From Bacteroidaceae bacterium (GTDB taxonomy: Bacteria > Bacteroidota > Bacteroidia > Bacteroidales > Bacteroidaceae): a DNA stretch of 51,753 nucleotides. The translations under genes were made by a program, and so were the position numbers. The notes beneath the pieces are model-generated. The model saw only the letters and a list, made by a program, of their open reading frames with translations. It had not been told where the DNA came from and searched no databases. The stretch is taken from the NCBI GenBank assembly GCA_017555875.1, contig JAFZFN010000019.1:1-51753 (forward strand), read 5' to 3'. Shown here in pieces: positions 33,951 to 43,550 of the stretch. Numbering within the stretch: position 1 is the stretch's first letter; each line of letters opens with the position of its first letter.

Positions 33951-33984
33951 CTTAGCTCTCCTATTTTATTTTAAGTGAGATTCT

Positions 33985-36084
33985 TTACATCCACCCATTA
34001 TCATAGCCACCCTTTCGCACAGTGATGGCGATGGTCTGCTCGCCGCAAACCTGTGAGTTCTCCTTGTCGTGCAGCTCGATGGTAGCGGTTGTCGCGCCAG
34101 GCTCGATGCCTGTCACTACCAGCTTGGTGTCGTCCACGATCACGGCATCAGCAACGGTCGAAGAGGCAAGCTTCACGATGTAGTGGACGCTATTACCCTC
34201 TACAAAGTATCTCGCCAAGTCGATGGTCTGCACCTCGCCTGGAGCTACGGTGACGTTGGGGACACGCATATCACTGCCTGCTCCACCACCAATGGCACGC
34301 AACAATGCGCCTGCATCGATGAGCGTACCCATCTTGCCGCGATAGTCATTGAGGTTCATCTGCACCACTGTGTAGCCTGCCGATGAGTGGTTGTAATTAT
34401 AGGTCTTGGTCTTGCCGCGATAAAGAGAGTCCAAGATGTCGCGCGAGGTCTCACGCATCAGCTCCACGAACTCCTCAGCCTTGAAGTGACGGCGCATCTT
34501 TGCAGCATACGACAAGCCCAAGGCAGCCACGCCTGACACGTGGGGACAGCTCATCGAGGTGCCCTCGTAATATCCATAGCCGTCCTGGCCATCAACCACA
34601 AGCGTTGAGAGGATAGCGCCATTGGGACTCTCAATACCGATGCCACTATTGTTCTCGAGCAATGTGCCATAGTACTCGGTATCGCCACCTGGGGCAGAGA
34701 AGTCGACCTCCACGCCATAGTCGGTATAGCCAGCAGGAGTATAGTCAGCAGCAATAGCCGCCACGCTCAAGCACTTGGAGTAGGCCGAAGGGAAGGCAGG
34801 CATGGCCGAGTATTCATTGCCCGCAGCAAAGATAGCAATTCCTCCCTCGATGACACCGTTGGGCGAACCGGCATTGTGGATGAAGTAGTCGATGGCCTCC
34901 TTCTCCAGAGGATAGAGCGTAGCCCACTCCTCCTCAGACGCGGGGCCAGGGGTGTAGCCATCCATCATGTTGGCCAACGCACTGTTGTAGCCCCAGCTAC
35001 ACTGCACGATGACAGCGCCATTGTCGGCGGCATACTTGAAGGCACGAGCCTCCTGAGCCAAGGTCACCGAGTACATGCCGTCGATGACCTGACACGACAT
35101 GATGCGAACTCCCGTGCCTGGAGTGCCATTGCCACCGGCAACACCACATACGCCAAGGTCATTGTTGTTGACCGCAGCGATGGTGCCTGCCACGTGAGTG
35201 CCGTGGCCCGTGTCGTAGTTCTCTGACCAGCAGATGATGGGCGAGTCCTTCACAAAGTTGTATCCATACTTGTCGCCTGCATAGCCGTTGCCATCATTGT
35301 CCTTCTTCGAGGCGTACTCTTCATCCTCATTGACCCACATATTGGCAGCAAGGTCGGGGTGATTCCACATCACACCCTCATCGAGCACAGCGACAATGAT
35401 CTCGGGGTCGCCAGCCTCGGGGTAGATTTTCCAAGCCTCACGGCAGTTGACATCGGCACCGGGAAGCGCCAGTGCATCCCACTCGGGTTGCTCTATCTCA
35501 GGGTAGCCACCATTGTTGATGTAGCCCCACTGGTAGTACAAGCCCTCATCATTGAACGGGGCACCTGCCACACGAGCACCACTCTTGAGGCGCTCACGGC
35601 TGATGGCGACGGGCTTGCTCTTGTCGCGGTCGACGCGCTTCAGCTTGGTATTGCACTGCACCTTGGACACCTCGCCCAAACGTCTGAGGCTGGTGATTGC
35701 CACCTTGAGGTCGGTAGACTTGTCGAAACGCACGATGTACCATAGGTGCAAGCCATTGGCACGGGCACGCTCCTCGTGACGAGGATCAATAGGGAACACA
35801 CGCTCGAGCTCATAGCCGCCAAGGATGCGCAACACCTCGTCGGTAGAGGGGATGCCACTGCGAGTCATTGCTTGGCCCGAAGCGGCAATCTGGTCAAGGA
35901 TATCGGTCATCTCGGGTACAAACTTGATGAGCAGTTCGCCCTCCTCAGCACCCTCAGGGATGAAGGCATCGGTGTGTTCAACCTCCACACCACCCGGAGC
36001 GATGACATCTGCATCGTTACAAGCGGTCACAAACAAGCCCATGATAAGGGCTACTATATAGGTTCTTTTCATATTCATAGTCAT
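33985..36084 (-). CDS. S8 (subtilisin-like) serine protease, surface lipoprotein
   Basis: 699 residues from the ATG at 36084; ATGs at 36078 and 36072 are also possible, and a longer frame would need a TTG. Lipobox VTAC (Cys22) is followed by NDAD. A prodomain-like region (about 50-150, GELLIKFVPEM) precedes the S8 domain with a complete triad: Asp235 (VLDEGV), His294 (DTGHGTHVAG), Ser510 (GTSMSCPHVSG), and oxyanion Asn423 (AAGN). A C-terminal beta domain (about 600-690) follows. Probably displayed on the outer membrane to cut proteins for the SusCD importer encoded upstream. It starts nine bases after the LRR gene. Confidence 0.93.
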   Translation of the reverse strand: MTMNMKRTYIVALIMGLFVTACNDADVIAPGGVEVEHTDAFIPEGAEEGELLIKFVPEMTDILDQIAASGQAMTRSGIPSTDEVLRILGGYELERVFPIDPRHEERARANGLHLWYIVRFDKSTDLKVAITSLRRLGEVSKVQCNTKLKRVDRDKSKPVAISRERLKSGARVAGAPFNDEGLYYQWGYINNGGYPEIEQPEWDALALPGADVNCREAWKIYPEAGDPEIIVAVLDEGVMWNHPDLAANMWVNEDEEYASKKDNDGNGYAGDKYGYNFVKDSPIICWSENYDTGHGTHVAGTIAAVNNNDLGVCGVAGGNGTPGTGVRIMSCQVIDGMYSVTLAQEARAFKYAADNGAVIVQCSWGYNSALANMMDGYTPGPASEEEWATLYPLEKEAIDYFIHNAGSPNGVIEGGIAIFAAGNEYSAMPAFPSAYSKCLSVAAIAADYTPAGYTDYGVEVDFSAPGGDTEYYGTLLENNSGIGIESPNGAILSTLVVDGQDGYGYYEGTSMSCPHVSGVAALGLSYAAKMRRHFKAEEFVELMRETSRDILDSLYRGKTKTYNYNHSSAGYTVVQMNLNDYRGKMGTLIDAGALLRAIGGGAGSDMRVPNVTVAPGEVQTIDLARYFVEGNSVHYIVKLASSTVADAVIVDDTKLVVTGIEPGATTATIELHDKENSQVCGEQTIAITVRKGGYDNGWM

Positions 36085-36093
36085 AGTCAATGC

Positions 36094-37821
36094 TTATTCG
36101 AATTCCTCTACAATCTCATACTTTTTTCTATAGCCAGGGAAGAAATTGTAATAGTATTCATAATTCGTCGGCTCATTGTCAAACTTCACCAAATCACCTT
36201 CCGAGTTGAGTCCATTCTCCTTCTGCATATAGATCAGCGACTCGGGGAACCAATCGAGCAGGTGAGGATGATAGAGCATCCAGTGAGGGAGATTGCCCGT
36301 GAAGAAGTTGAGGTTGAGCGTGAGGCGCTTCATATTGGGCATAATCTTGGGCATGCCCACGAGGTTCCTGATGGTGTCGCCTCCCCATGCGGTGACATCC
36401 TCTTCGGTCCACAAGGGCACATCGGCATCGGGTATGGTGTCGCCATCAACAATGGTAGTAAAGGTCGGCAGCTCACCCTCGATGTAGTTATTTGACAGGC
36501 GCAGCTCCTCAAGCGTATCCCATAGCAGCAGACGTCGCAGCACATCGCTATTGTTCACATTGAAATGAAGGCCGATGCCATCTTCATAGGTATCCTTCTT
36601 GCTGAGGTTCGAGAGCGACCAACGACGGCAATCAATGAAATCGAGCTTCTTCAGCTTGGGGAAATTCTCCTTGGTAAGGATGGCTGGGATCGACTCAAAA
36701 TTATTGGAGCTGAGGTCGAGCGACTCGAGCTTATCGCCAAGTTTGACGAAATCGTCGGGCAAGGACACCAATCCGAAGGCTCCAATCTGCAGGTGCTTCA
36801 GGTATTCGAGGTCGCAGATCTCACTGCCAAGTTCGATGCTCAGCAGCATGGTGTTCACATTACTATATATATTGAGTGTCTCGATATACTTGAGGTAACG
36901 CAACTCTTGAGGGATGCTCTCCTTGGTGTAGCACATCATGAAGTTGGCCGAGCGCACACGACCTACGGCCTCGCGAGGCACCTCACCGCTGAGGATCTCC
37001 TTATCGGTGCTTTCCCAAAGGGTTATGTTGTTCCAATACTGCATGTTCTCACTCACTTCCCATGGGCTGAGCAGCTGCAAGCGATTGATAATGGTCACAA
37101 TAGCCAATGAGTCACCCAAGCGACTATCAGGGATGACAGGAGCAGCCTCCTGAGTGAGCGTCAGCATGGCAGACTTCTCCAATCTGTCAGCATCCTCATT
37201 GAGCGGAAGGAAATTGACAAAGGCTACACGGCCTGTGGTGTCAGAGTTGATCTTCCAATCGAATCTGACCTTTGCTGTGCGTGGTCGAGATGGACGGTCC
37301 AGATTGGGTCTCACCTCAGCCTGCTTGGGAGTAATCCACTCGATGGGGTTGTTCAAGCTATCGACAATGCTCACCTTGAAGTTCACATTGGTGCGCACCT
37401 CGACCTCGAAGTAGCGATCGGCAACGCTATTGGTAGCTGAGGCTATGGTCATGGCCGTATCCTTGAGGTTGATAAACTTGCCATATCCACCTTGCTCGAC
37501 CATCACAAAATACTGGTCGCCCTCGACAGTCTGAAAGGTCAACTTTGCATCACGCAAGCCATTCTGCAATGTAGAGTCTACGAGGATGCTACACTTGGTG
37601 CTACCAACACCATTGGCGGGAGAGATGCTTATCCAAGGTCTATTGGAGCTGACAAACCACTCGACACCTGAGGTCACGAACAGTGACTCGACACCACCTT
37701 CGGGATCTGCATAAATCGTATTCTTTTCTATTTCGAAGCCTAAAGCCTCAATACCATTCTCTTGGTCACAAGAGACGAAGAGAGCAGCAACAATAGCGAA
37801 AAATATAGAGAATCTTTTCAT
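36094..37821 (-). CDS. BACON/LRR lipoprotein
   Basis: 575 residues. Lipobox LFVSC (Cys18) followed by acidic DQENGIE. A BACON-like immunoglobulin domain at about 30-115 (GGVESLFVTSGVEWFVSSN, then FMVEQGG-type ending YFVMVEQGG) and probably a second one to about 230 (MLTLTQEA). Then leucine-rich repeats, about 310-500 (LESLDLSSNNFESIPAIL, LEELRLSNNYIEGELP, MKRLTLNLNFFTGNLP). A binding role at the surface fits: LRRs for a protein ligand, BACON as a spacer. It lies between the 913-residue LRR lipoprotein (18 bases) and the S8 protease (nine bases). Confidence 0.85.
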   Translation of the reverse strand: MKRFSIFFAIVAALFVSCDQENGIEALGFEIEKNTIYADPEGGVESLFVTSGVEWFVSSNRPWISISPANGVGSTKCSILVDSTLQNGLRDAKLTFQTVEGDQYFVMVEQGGYGKFINLKDTAMTIASATNSVADRYFEVEVRTNVNFKVSIVDSLNNPIEWITPKQAEVRPNLDRPSRPRTAKVRFDWKINSDTTGRVAFVNFLPLNEDADRLEKSAMLTLTQEAAPVIPDSRLGDSLAIVTIINRLQLLSPWEVSENMQYWNNITLWESTDKEILSGEVPREAVGRVRSANFMMCYTKESIPQELRYLKYIETLNIYSNVNTMLLSIELGSEICDLEYLKHLQIGAFGLVSLPDDFVKLGDKLESLDLSSNNFESIPAILTKENFPKLKKLDFIDCRRWSLSNLSKKDTYEDGIGLHFNVNNSDVLRRLLLWDTLEELRLSNNYIEGELPTFTTIVDGDTIPDADVPLWTEEDVTAWGGDTIRNLVGMPKIMPNMKRLTLNLNFFTGNLPHWMLYHPHLLDWFPESLIYMQKENGLNSEGDLVKFDNEPTNYEYYYNFFPGYRKKYEIVEEFE

Positions 37822-37839
37822 ATAGTCCTGTATTATGCT

Positions 37840-40581
37840 TTATTGTAATAAGTAGTCGCATCCACGAATATCCTGATCCTTATCATAAATGAGCAGATTG
37901 TATCCCAGACGGTAGTAGTCACACACCTCCGAGAGGTCGATCGAGATGTTGGGGTTGCCCTTTATCTCGAAATATCGGAGATAGGGTGATATGCGGTCCT
38001 CGACCTTACGCAAGTCGTTGTAACCCACATAGAAGGCCACAAGGCTAGGACAGGTGTAGAGTCCCGTGGGCCAAGTCTTGAGGATGCTATTGCCCTGTGC
38101 ATCGCGCTGATAGCGCAAGCCAAACGTAGTGAGGTAACCACAATCGAGCGGCTCATAGGGAAACTCGCTGAAGCAGTTGTGGCTGAGGTCGATACCATAG
38201 AGATAGGGCAAGTTGGTAGACCAGAAGTCTGACGGCTTCTCGGGGTCAGGCGAGAGGGTCGTGAGCTGATTGAAGCTAAGGTCAAGGGTCTGCAAGAGAT
38301 GAGAGTTCTTGCCCGTCATAGAGCCTGCAGGGATGTGCTTCATACCATTGCCCGAGAGGATAAGCGTCGTGATGGGCGAACCCGTCTTGAAGAGCACGGC
38401 GGGCATCTCCTCCAAGCGATTGTATGAGAGTGAGACAGAAGCTGCATTGATGCCGTGATGGGCGTCGCCATTCTCAAAACCTGAAATCAGGTTGTACGAG
38501 AAGTCCACTGAAGCCATGATGTTTACAGACTTGGCGTTGAACACGTCGGGCACCTCGGTAAGCAAGTTATTCGTACAAGAGAACAACTCCACATCATAAT
38601 AGCCGAAGAAGTATTTGTATCCATCCTCGTCAAGCTGGCCAGGGATACTGGTAATCTTGTTATTGTCGAGATAGACCTTCACGAGGTTCACATTCTTACC
38701 GAAGGGATGGAGCGTCTTGATCTGATTGTGGGTACAGTCAAGTAATCCCAACTTGACCATCTTGCTCAGCTTCTCATAGGGAGGGAACTCCTCCAGCTTA
38801 TTGTAGCCCATGTAGAGCATCTGCAGACGATCGCCGCTGTTGCCATCGATGATATCAATCCAGTTGTTGCGCAAGCTATCAGCCTCAATACCGGTATTGC
38901 AGGCAATATTGAGCGACTGGAGCTCGGGCAGACCATCCTCGTCGAACATCTCCATGGGGAGACTTGTGAGGTTGGCGCAGTTGTAGATTTCTACATCGGT
39001 AAGCGACTTCAACTTCTTCCAACTCCACAACTTCTGCTCCTGCTCCTCATAAAATTCGGGGTAAGCTGTATCCTCCTTGACATCGACAAAGAAGTTATTG
39101 ACCGTGATGGGCGAGTTGGCAATGTAGAATTGCTGCAACTTGGTGAGGCGCATCATAGCACGAGAGATACCCTGAATATTGTTGGTCCTCATGCCAAAAT
39201 GCACATCCTTCAGTTCGATGCGACTGCTAGGACGGATGGCTGGCTGCTTGGCGTCGCGGTTTACCTGATCACGCAAGATATCAGACAATCCCTCACGAAC
39301 GTCACGAGCAAGGAACTTGTCATGATAATCCATGCGGATAGACTGCTTCTGCTCGATGCTCATGTCGGCGCTAGCATTCTCGGTGAGACGTCCGCCCAAC
39401 AACTCATCGTGAGTGCCGAGATAAAGTATAGCCAACTCGGTAAGCTGACCGATGGCATCAGGCACAACACCACTAGCACCCATACCGGCAAATGACAGTG
39501 ACTCGACACGACCATTGGCACCTAGAATGACACCAGGCTGCTGTCCCCACATGTCGAGGTCTTTATTAAAATCCCAGTTGCATCCAGGGACCTCGGCCTC
39601 GCCATGATAGCTCCAGTTGGGACCATCGAGAGCAAGCCATATCTCCTTCAGTGCGAGATAGTCCTTGATGTACTCGGCAGTCTCACTCAACTGGATGGTG
39701 ATGTTCACCGAATCATTCAACTCATTGTCGCGTATGAAGAACGAGGGGGCATCCTCTGCCACCATCGCCGTCTCGAGTTCATTCTTGGCCTTCTTATCAG
39801 AATAGGTTGTGTAGCTCATCACGCGATACTCGCCAGCCTTGAGCCACACCATGGTGTCTACAACCAATGAAGTGGTCTGCGCATTGTGCTCAGAGCCATC
39901 CATCGAGCCATTATGGAATCCCTCCTCAAGGATGACAGGGACCTTACTTATCACTGAAGGTTCCTGTGTCTCGACATTCTTCACAGTAAAGCTAACAGCT
40001 TTGATATCACTGAAGGGATAAGCGCCTCCATCTGCAGCACGAGTGGTGGGAGTGGTAAAGGCTTCAGGCTTGACCAAACGGAACGTCGCCTTACCGCGCT
40101 CTCTCACCTTCACAGAGAGGTCCTGATAGACAAGTCCGTCAGGGATTATCGTGAAGGGTAAAGACAAATCATCTACAGTCGTGATTACGCTGTCCAACTT
40201 ATTGTACAATTTGTAGCTAGTCACCTTGTAATCACCAGCCAACAACTGGAGCTTATCACTACGAACGCCATAGGCAGCATTCTCCTCGCTGTAGGAGCGA
40301 AGGACCAGCGTCTGCTCTATCTCCGAGAAATCAGGGCGTTGCAATGACACCCCGACCTTACATGCCTCCGAAAGATACTCCAATGTCGTCTCATCCTCTG
40401 CACGAGAGGCACTCGCCTTGGGCGCTGTATCGTTCTTGAAGAGTCTGAACTGCACATAACCATATGCTGCGCCCAGCTCCTCTTGTTCAGTACAACCAGT
40501 GAGGTTTGCCATCGCAAACACTGCAACAAATACCGCTACGAGAGCTCTACTGAATAATGAAAATTTCATATATCGGTTCAT
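37840..40581 (-). CDS. DUF4458-like/LRR lipoprotein
   Basis: 913 residues. Lipobox NLTGC (Cys30) with TEQEEL after it; a start at Met5 (40569) is equally good. Residues about 36-160 (YGYVQFRLFKND, then LLAGDYKVTSYKLYNKLD) resemble the Bacteroides DUF4458 domain, followed by a related beta domain to about 300. Typical LRRs cover about 340-870 (LGLLDCTHNQIKTLHPFG, VYLDNNKITSIP, LQTLDLSFNQLTTL), with a start like that of plant-type LRR proteins (WLALDGPNWSYHGEAEVPGC). Likely a surface receptor for a protein or peptide. In the operon between the 670-residue lipoprotein and the BACON/LRR lipoprotein. Confidence 0.82.
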   Translation of the reverse strand: MNRYMKFSLFSRALVAVFVAVFAMANLTGCTEQEELGAAYGYVQFRLFKNDTAPKASASRAEDETTLEYLSEACKVGVSLQRPDFSEIEQTLVLRSYSEENAAYGVRSDKLQLLAGDYKVTSYKLYNKLDSVITTVDDLSLPFTIIPDGLVYQDLSVKVRERGKATFRLVKPEAFTTPTTRAADGGAYPFSDIKAVSFTVKNVETQEPSVISKVPVILEEGFHNGSMDGSEHNAQTTSLVVDTMVWLKAGEYRVMSYTTYSDKKAKNELETAMVAEDAPSFFIRDNELNDSVNITIQLSETAEYIKDYLALKEIWLALDGPNWSYHGEAEVPGCNWDFNKDLDMWGQQPGVILGANGRVESLSFAGMGASGVVPDAIGQLTELAILYLGTHDELLGGRLTENASADMSIEQKQSIRMDYHDKFLARDVREGLSDILRDQVNRDAKQPAIRPSSRIELKDVHFGMRTNNIQGISRAMMRLTKLQQFYIANSPITVNNFFVDVKEDTAYPEFYEEQEQKLWSWKKLKSLTDVEIYNCANLTSLPMEMFDEDGLPELQSLNIACNTGIEADSLRNNWIDIIDGNSGDRLQMLYMGYNKLEEFPPYEKLSKMVKLGLLDCTHNQIKTLHPFGKNVNLVKVYLDNNKITSIPGQLDEDGYKYFFGYYDVELFSCTNNLLTEVPDVFNAKSVNIMASVDFSYNLISGFENGDAHHGINAASVSLSYNRLEEMPAVLFKTGSPITTLILSGNGMKHIPAGSMTGKNSHLLQTLDLSFNQLTTLSPDPEKPSDFWSTNLPYLYGIDLSHNCFSEFPYEPLDCGYLTTFGLRYQRDAQGNSILKTWPTGLYTCPSLVAFYVGYNDLRKVEDRISPYLRYFEIKGNPNISIDLSEVCDYYRLGYNLLIYDKDQDIRGCDYLLQ

Positions 40582-40601
40582 AATCTTTTTCTTATCTTTT
40601 C

Positions 40602-42614
40602 TTAGAGTCTAGTTATCACAAGCGCTTTGAGGACATTGGTGTCTGCATCAATGAAATAGATAATGAAGTCCTCATCCATAAAGTACTCTATCGTACCATC
40701 TTCTGTGACATTCTTAATGTTAGCAGAGAGAGTGACAAGCATATAATTGCCCTCGATCTCCTCCATGATGCCATGCTCCTCAGTGTAGTGGTCTTCTGAG
40801 CCCTTACCTGCTTTGTACTTCACACCACTCTTTGCATAGATCTCCACACGGTCCTGGTTATCGGCATTGCTCGTATCCCATACGCTGAGAGGCAGCAAGG
40901 GATTGATGATGTAGGGCATGCTCAGGTCCAGGCTACATCTGAAGACTTTGTTGGCCTCGACACCCTTAGTTGTTGCTATAGCCAGCCACTCGGGGTCTGT
41001 CTCCTTGGTCACTGCGAGGACCTCCATTCCTGTGGCCTTCGTCCTGAAGACCTTCATGGCATTGGCCTCATCGGCTTCTTGGACAAACTTGGCCACTACG
41101 AACTGACCTACATTGTCCTTTATCTCAAGCAGGCCATCAACATCCCAGAACAACACTTCTGCGAGCTCGTCAAAGTAGCTCTCGGTGCCATATCCAAACG
41201 CCTCAGCAAAGGGGAGCGGTAGAGCAAAGAGGTGCATGATGCGCTCGCTGCCCACATTCTCCTTGAAGCCAATCTCTACATTGCCGAATGAGTCATCTGC
41301 CACATCAAGCCAGCTATCCTCAACCGTAAGCAGCTGACAACCTACTTGACTATCATAGCTCACACATACCAAGTCGTAGCCCTCAAGAGTCTCTATGGCA
41401 ACCTTCATCGGAGCATCGCAAGTATCTCCCATGATTGCATCGCAGTAGGTCTTGCCATCAACAGCGACTCTTATGTTCCACTGTGCTTCGGGATCAATCG
41501 TGATTACCGCACCACTCTCCTGCTTCATCTCCACCATACGATACAGTGCGGCTTCCTCGCGGAGTTCCATCATACCTTCGACCTCTTCGCAAAGGAATTC
41601 CAAGACCTCTTCAGTGCCTCCCAAGCTATCGGTAATGGCTTGAGGGAGCGCCATCAAGAGCTGCTGGCGTTCGAGCAAGGCATTGATCTCATTGACAGAC
41701 ACCTCCACCACTCCGTGCAAATCGTCCTGTATGGTCACCCATCCTTCATCCTCCGACAAGATATAGTATCCACAACTCTCATCATAGCCCAATGACACAA
41801 TCTCGTATTCGTCGTTAGCAGCGACGATGCTGAACGACACAGGCATCTCATACTCCTCAACGCCCAAGAACGCTTGCTTGGCATCGTATGACACCACGAG
41901 CACCTCTTCCAGCTGTTGGCTGATGCGGATCTCCCGAGGATTCATTCCTGCATACTGCACATGGAAGCTGCGATGAACGGTGCTGTCCTTTGTCATGCGC
42001 AGCGAGTCGTTCGCATTGTTTATCACATACTTCATCGAGTCATCCATCATGCTCAGCGTCAGCACCTTGCCATCACGCTCCATCTGTACCCAAGAGGGGC
42101 AGTCATATTTCAGAAGATCCATGTCAAAGTTTGGCGATAGGTCCAGGACGAGCTTCCCTTCGGCACCGATTATCAGTGATTCTCCGTCAGCATATACCTG
42201 TCCATTGCTACTCACCTCCACCTCATAGGCCTTTGCAGCACGGCGAGTGATGTAAGCGATGACGCGGCTCTCTCCATTCATATATAAAGTGATGGAAGCC
42301 CTATCGTCTGCAAACAAATTACCACGATCATTTACGACAAAGTTCACCGTGTGCTCTCCAGGCTTTCCGCCCAAGCTCTTGTCTTCGCCATTGATGCGGC
42401 ACCAATCTTTATCTGAATTGATATTCCAGTTGTAACCTACATTGAAAGACACGGCAACCGTCTCTCCACATGTTGCATCTACCACCAACGTATCGGTGGG
42501 GAAGCCCAACACAGTGGTGCCTCCCATGATGTCATCATCACAAGATCCCATGAGCCACGCAGCCATTACGACCATGCACGACAACAATATGTTATGTCTA
42601 TTTCTATTCTTCAT
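40602..42614 (-). CDS. BACON-like lipoprotein of unknown function
   Basis: 670 residues. Lipobox LMGSC (Cys25) followed by DDDIMGG, a strong acidic surface-export type sequence. A BACON-like domain covers about 35-125 (TVAVSFNVGYNWNINSDKDW). The rest holds at least three similar blocks with phrases such as YEIVSLGYDESCGYYILSED, YDLVCVSYDSQVGCQLLTVE and MEVLAVTKETDPEWLAIATT, so an internal repeat of about 150-170 residues is likely. No enzyme motif is visible. I cannot name a family with confidence (possibly DUF5003-like). It follows the DUF4843-like gene by 15 bases. Confidence 0.75.
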   Translation of the reverse strand: MKNRNRHNILLSCMVVMAAWLMGSCDDDIMGGTTVLGFPTDTLVVDATCGETVAVSFNVGYNWNINSDKDWCRINGEDKSLGGKPGEHTVNFVVNDRGNLFADDRASITLYMNGESRVIAYITRRAAKAYEVEVSSNGQVYADGESLIIGAEGKLVLDLSPNFDMDLLKYDCPSWVQMERDGKVLTLSMMDDSMKYVINNANDSLRMTKDSTVHRSFHVQYAGMNPREIRISQQLEEVLVVSYDAKQAFLGVEEYEMPVSFSIVAANDEYEIVSLGYDESCGYYILSEDEGWVTIQDDLHGVVEVSVNEINALLERQQLLMALPQAITDSLGGTEEVLEFLCEEVEGMMELREEAALYRMVEMKQESGAVITIDPEAQWNIRVAVDGKTYCDAIMGDTCDAPMKVAIETLEGYDLVCVSYDSQVGCQLLTVEDSWLDVADDSFGNVEIGFKENVGSERIMHLFALPLPFAEAFGYGTESYFDELAEVLFWDVDGLLEIKDNVGQFVVAKFVQEADEANAMKVFRTKATGMEVLAVTKETDPEWLAIATTKGVEANKVFRCSLDLSMPYIINPLLPLSVWDTSNADNQDRVEIYAKSGVKYKAGKGSEDHYTEEHGIMEEIEGNYMLVTLSANIKNVTEDGTIEYFMDEDFIIYFIDADTNVLKALVITRL

Positions 42615-42629
42615 TGTCTGATATTCTTA

Positions 42630-43535
42630 TTAGTACCCTTGATTCTGCAATATGCGAGCCTCATCGTCGCTAATCCACTCTATGGCATGGATAAAGGTAC
42701 CCACCGTATTGGTTCCAGCTGCCATGCCCGGTACCCACAGAGTGACAAACTGGTAGATAAACTTCTCGCAAGAGCTATAGTAGCTCACCTGCGAAGAGGG
42801 CTGATAGATATGAAGCATGCCATCGCCATACTTCGTGCCGAAGGCCTCACCCGTAGTCACCAGAGGCTGGTCATCCATCTCGATGAGCGGGTTGAGCGCG
42901 TCGTCTGTCGAGAATCTCAGCTTCACATCATAGCCATCATAGTATAGGTCATGCATGATGATTGTCCTTCTCTCCTCGTCGGTCTCGTCCACCGAGGTCT
43001 TGATCAGGCGGTTGTATCCTCCAGCATAGTTGTAAAGGAAGGTAGAGGTTATCATGGCATATCCGGTGAAGGCATTGATATCAAAGGGGCATACCTTGCG
43101 CAGCACCACGCGAGTAGTGTCGCCACCATAAAGGTCCCAGTGATACTTATCATTTGCGATGAGGTGAAGCACCACCTCGGGGTCATAGTCCACTGTGAGG
43201 TTGTCAGCATGTCCCTTGATGCGAAGGTTACCCACCATCTCACCAGCCTTGATGGTGACTGTGTTTGACAAGAGGGTGTAATGCACACCTTCGATAGCAT
43301 TGCTATACTTATCGACCACCTCTACGGCTACTGTGCGGTCCTTATCGCTCACCGTAGTTGCAGCGATTTCCACATCAAACACCTCGGTGTTGTTCTCCAC
43401 GCCCAGCACGGTGAGCGTATCGGCAAACATGATATACTCACCTCCGTCATACAAGGCACGCTCCTCTTCGCAGCTTGTCATGCCTGCGAGCAGCCCCAGC
43501 GAGATGATTGTTCCGAGCAAAATATTTTTCTTCAT
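42630..43535 (-). CDS. DUF4843-like lipoprotein
   Basis: 301 residues. Lipobox AGMTSC (Cys22) followed by EEERALYD. YDGGEYIMFADT, VENNTEVFDVEIAATT and VSDKDRTVAVEVVDKYSNA are typical of the DUF4843 lipoproteins that often follow SusD genes in Bacteroidetes. It is probably an accessory surface subunit that binds the substrate beside SusCD. Fifteen bases separate it from susD upstream and from the BACON-like gene downstream. Confidence 0.82.
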   Translation of the reverse strand: MKKNILLGTIISLGLLAGMTSCEEERALYDGGEYIMFADTLTVLGVENNTEVFDVEIAATTVSDKDRTVAVEVVDKYSNAIEGVHYTLLSNTVTIKAGEMVGNLRIKGHADNLTVDYDPEVVLHLIANDKYHWDLYGGDTTRVVLRKVCPFDINAFTGYAMITSTFLYNYAGGYNRLIKTSVDETDEERRTIIMHDLYYDGYDVKLRFSTDDALNPLIEMDDQPLVTTGEAFGTKYGDGMLHIYQPSSQVSYYSSCEKFIYQFVTLWVPGMAAGTNTVGTFIHAIEWISDDEARILQNQGY

Positions 43536-43550
43536 TCGTCCTTTCTCCTA

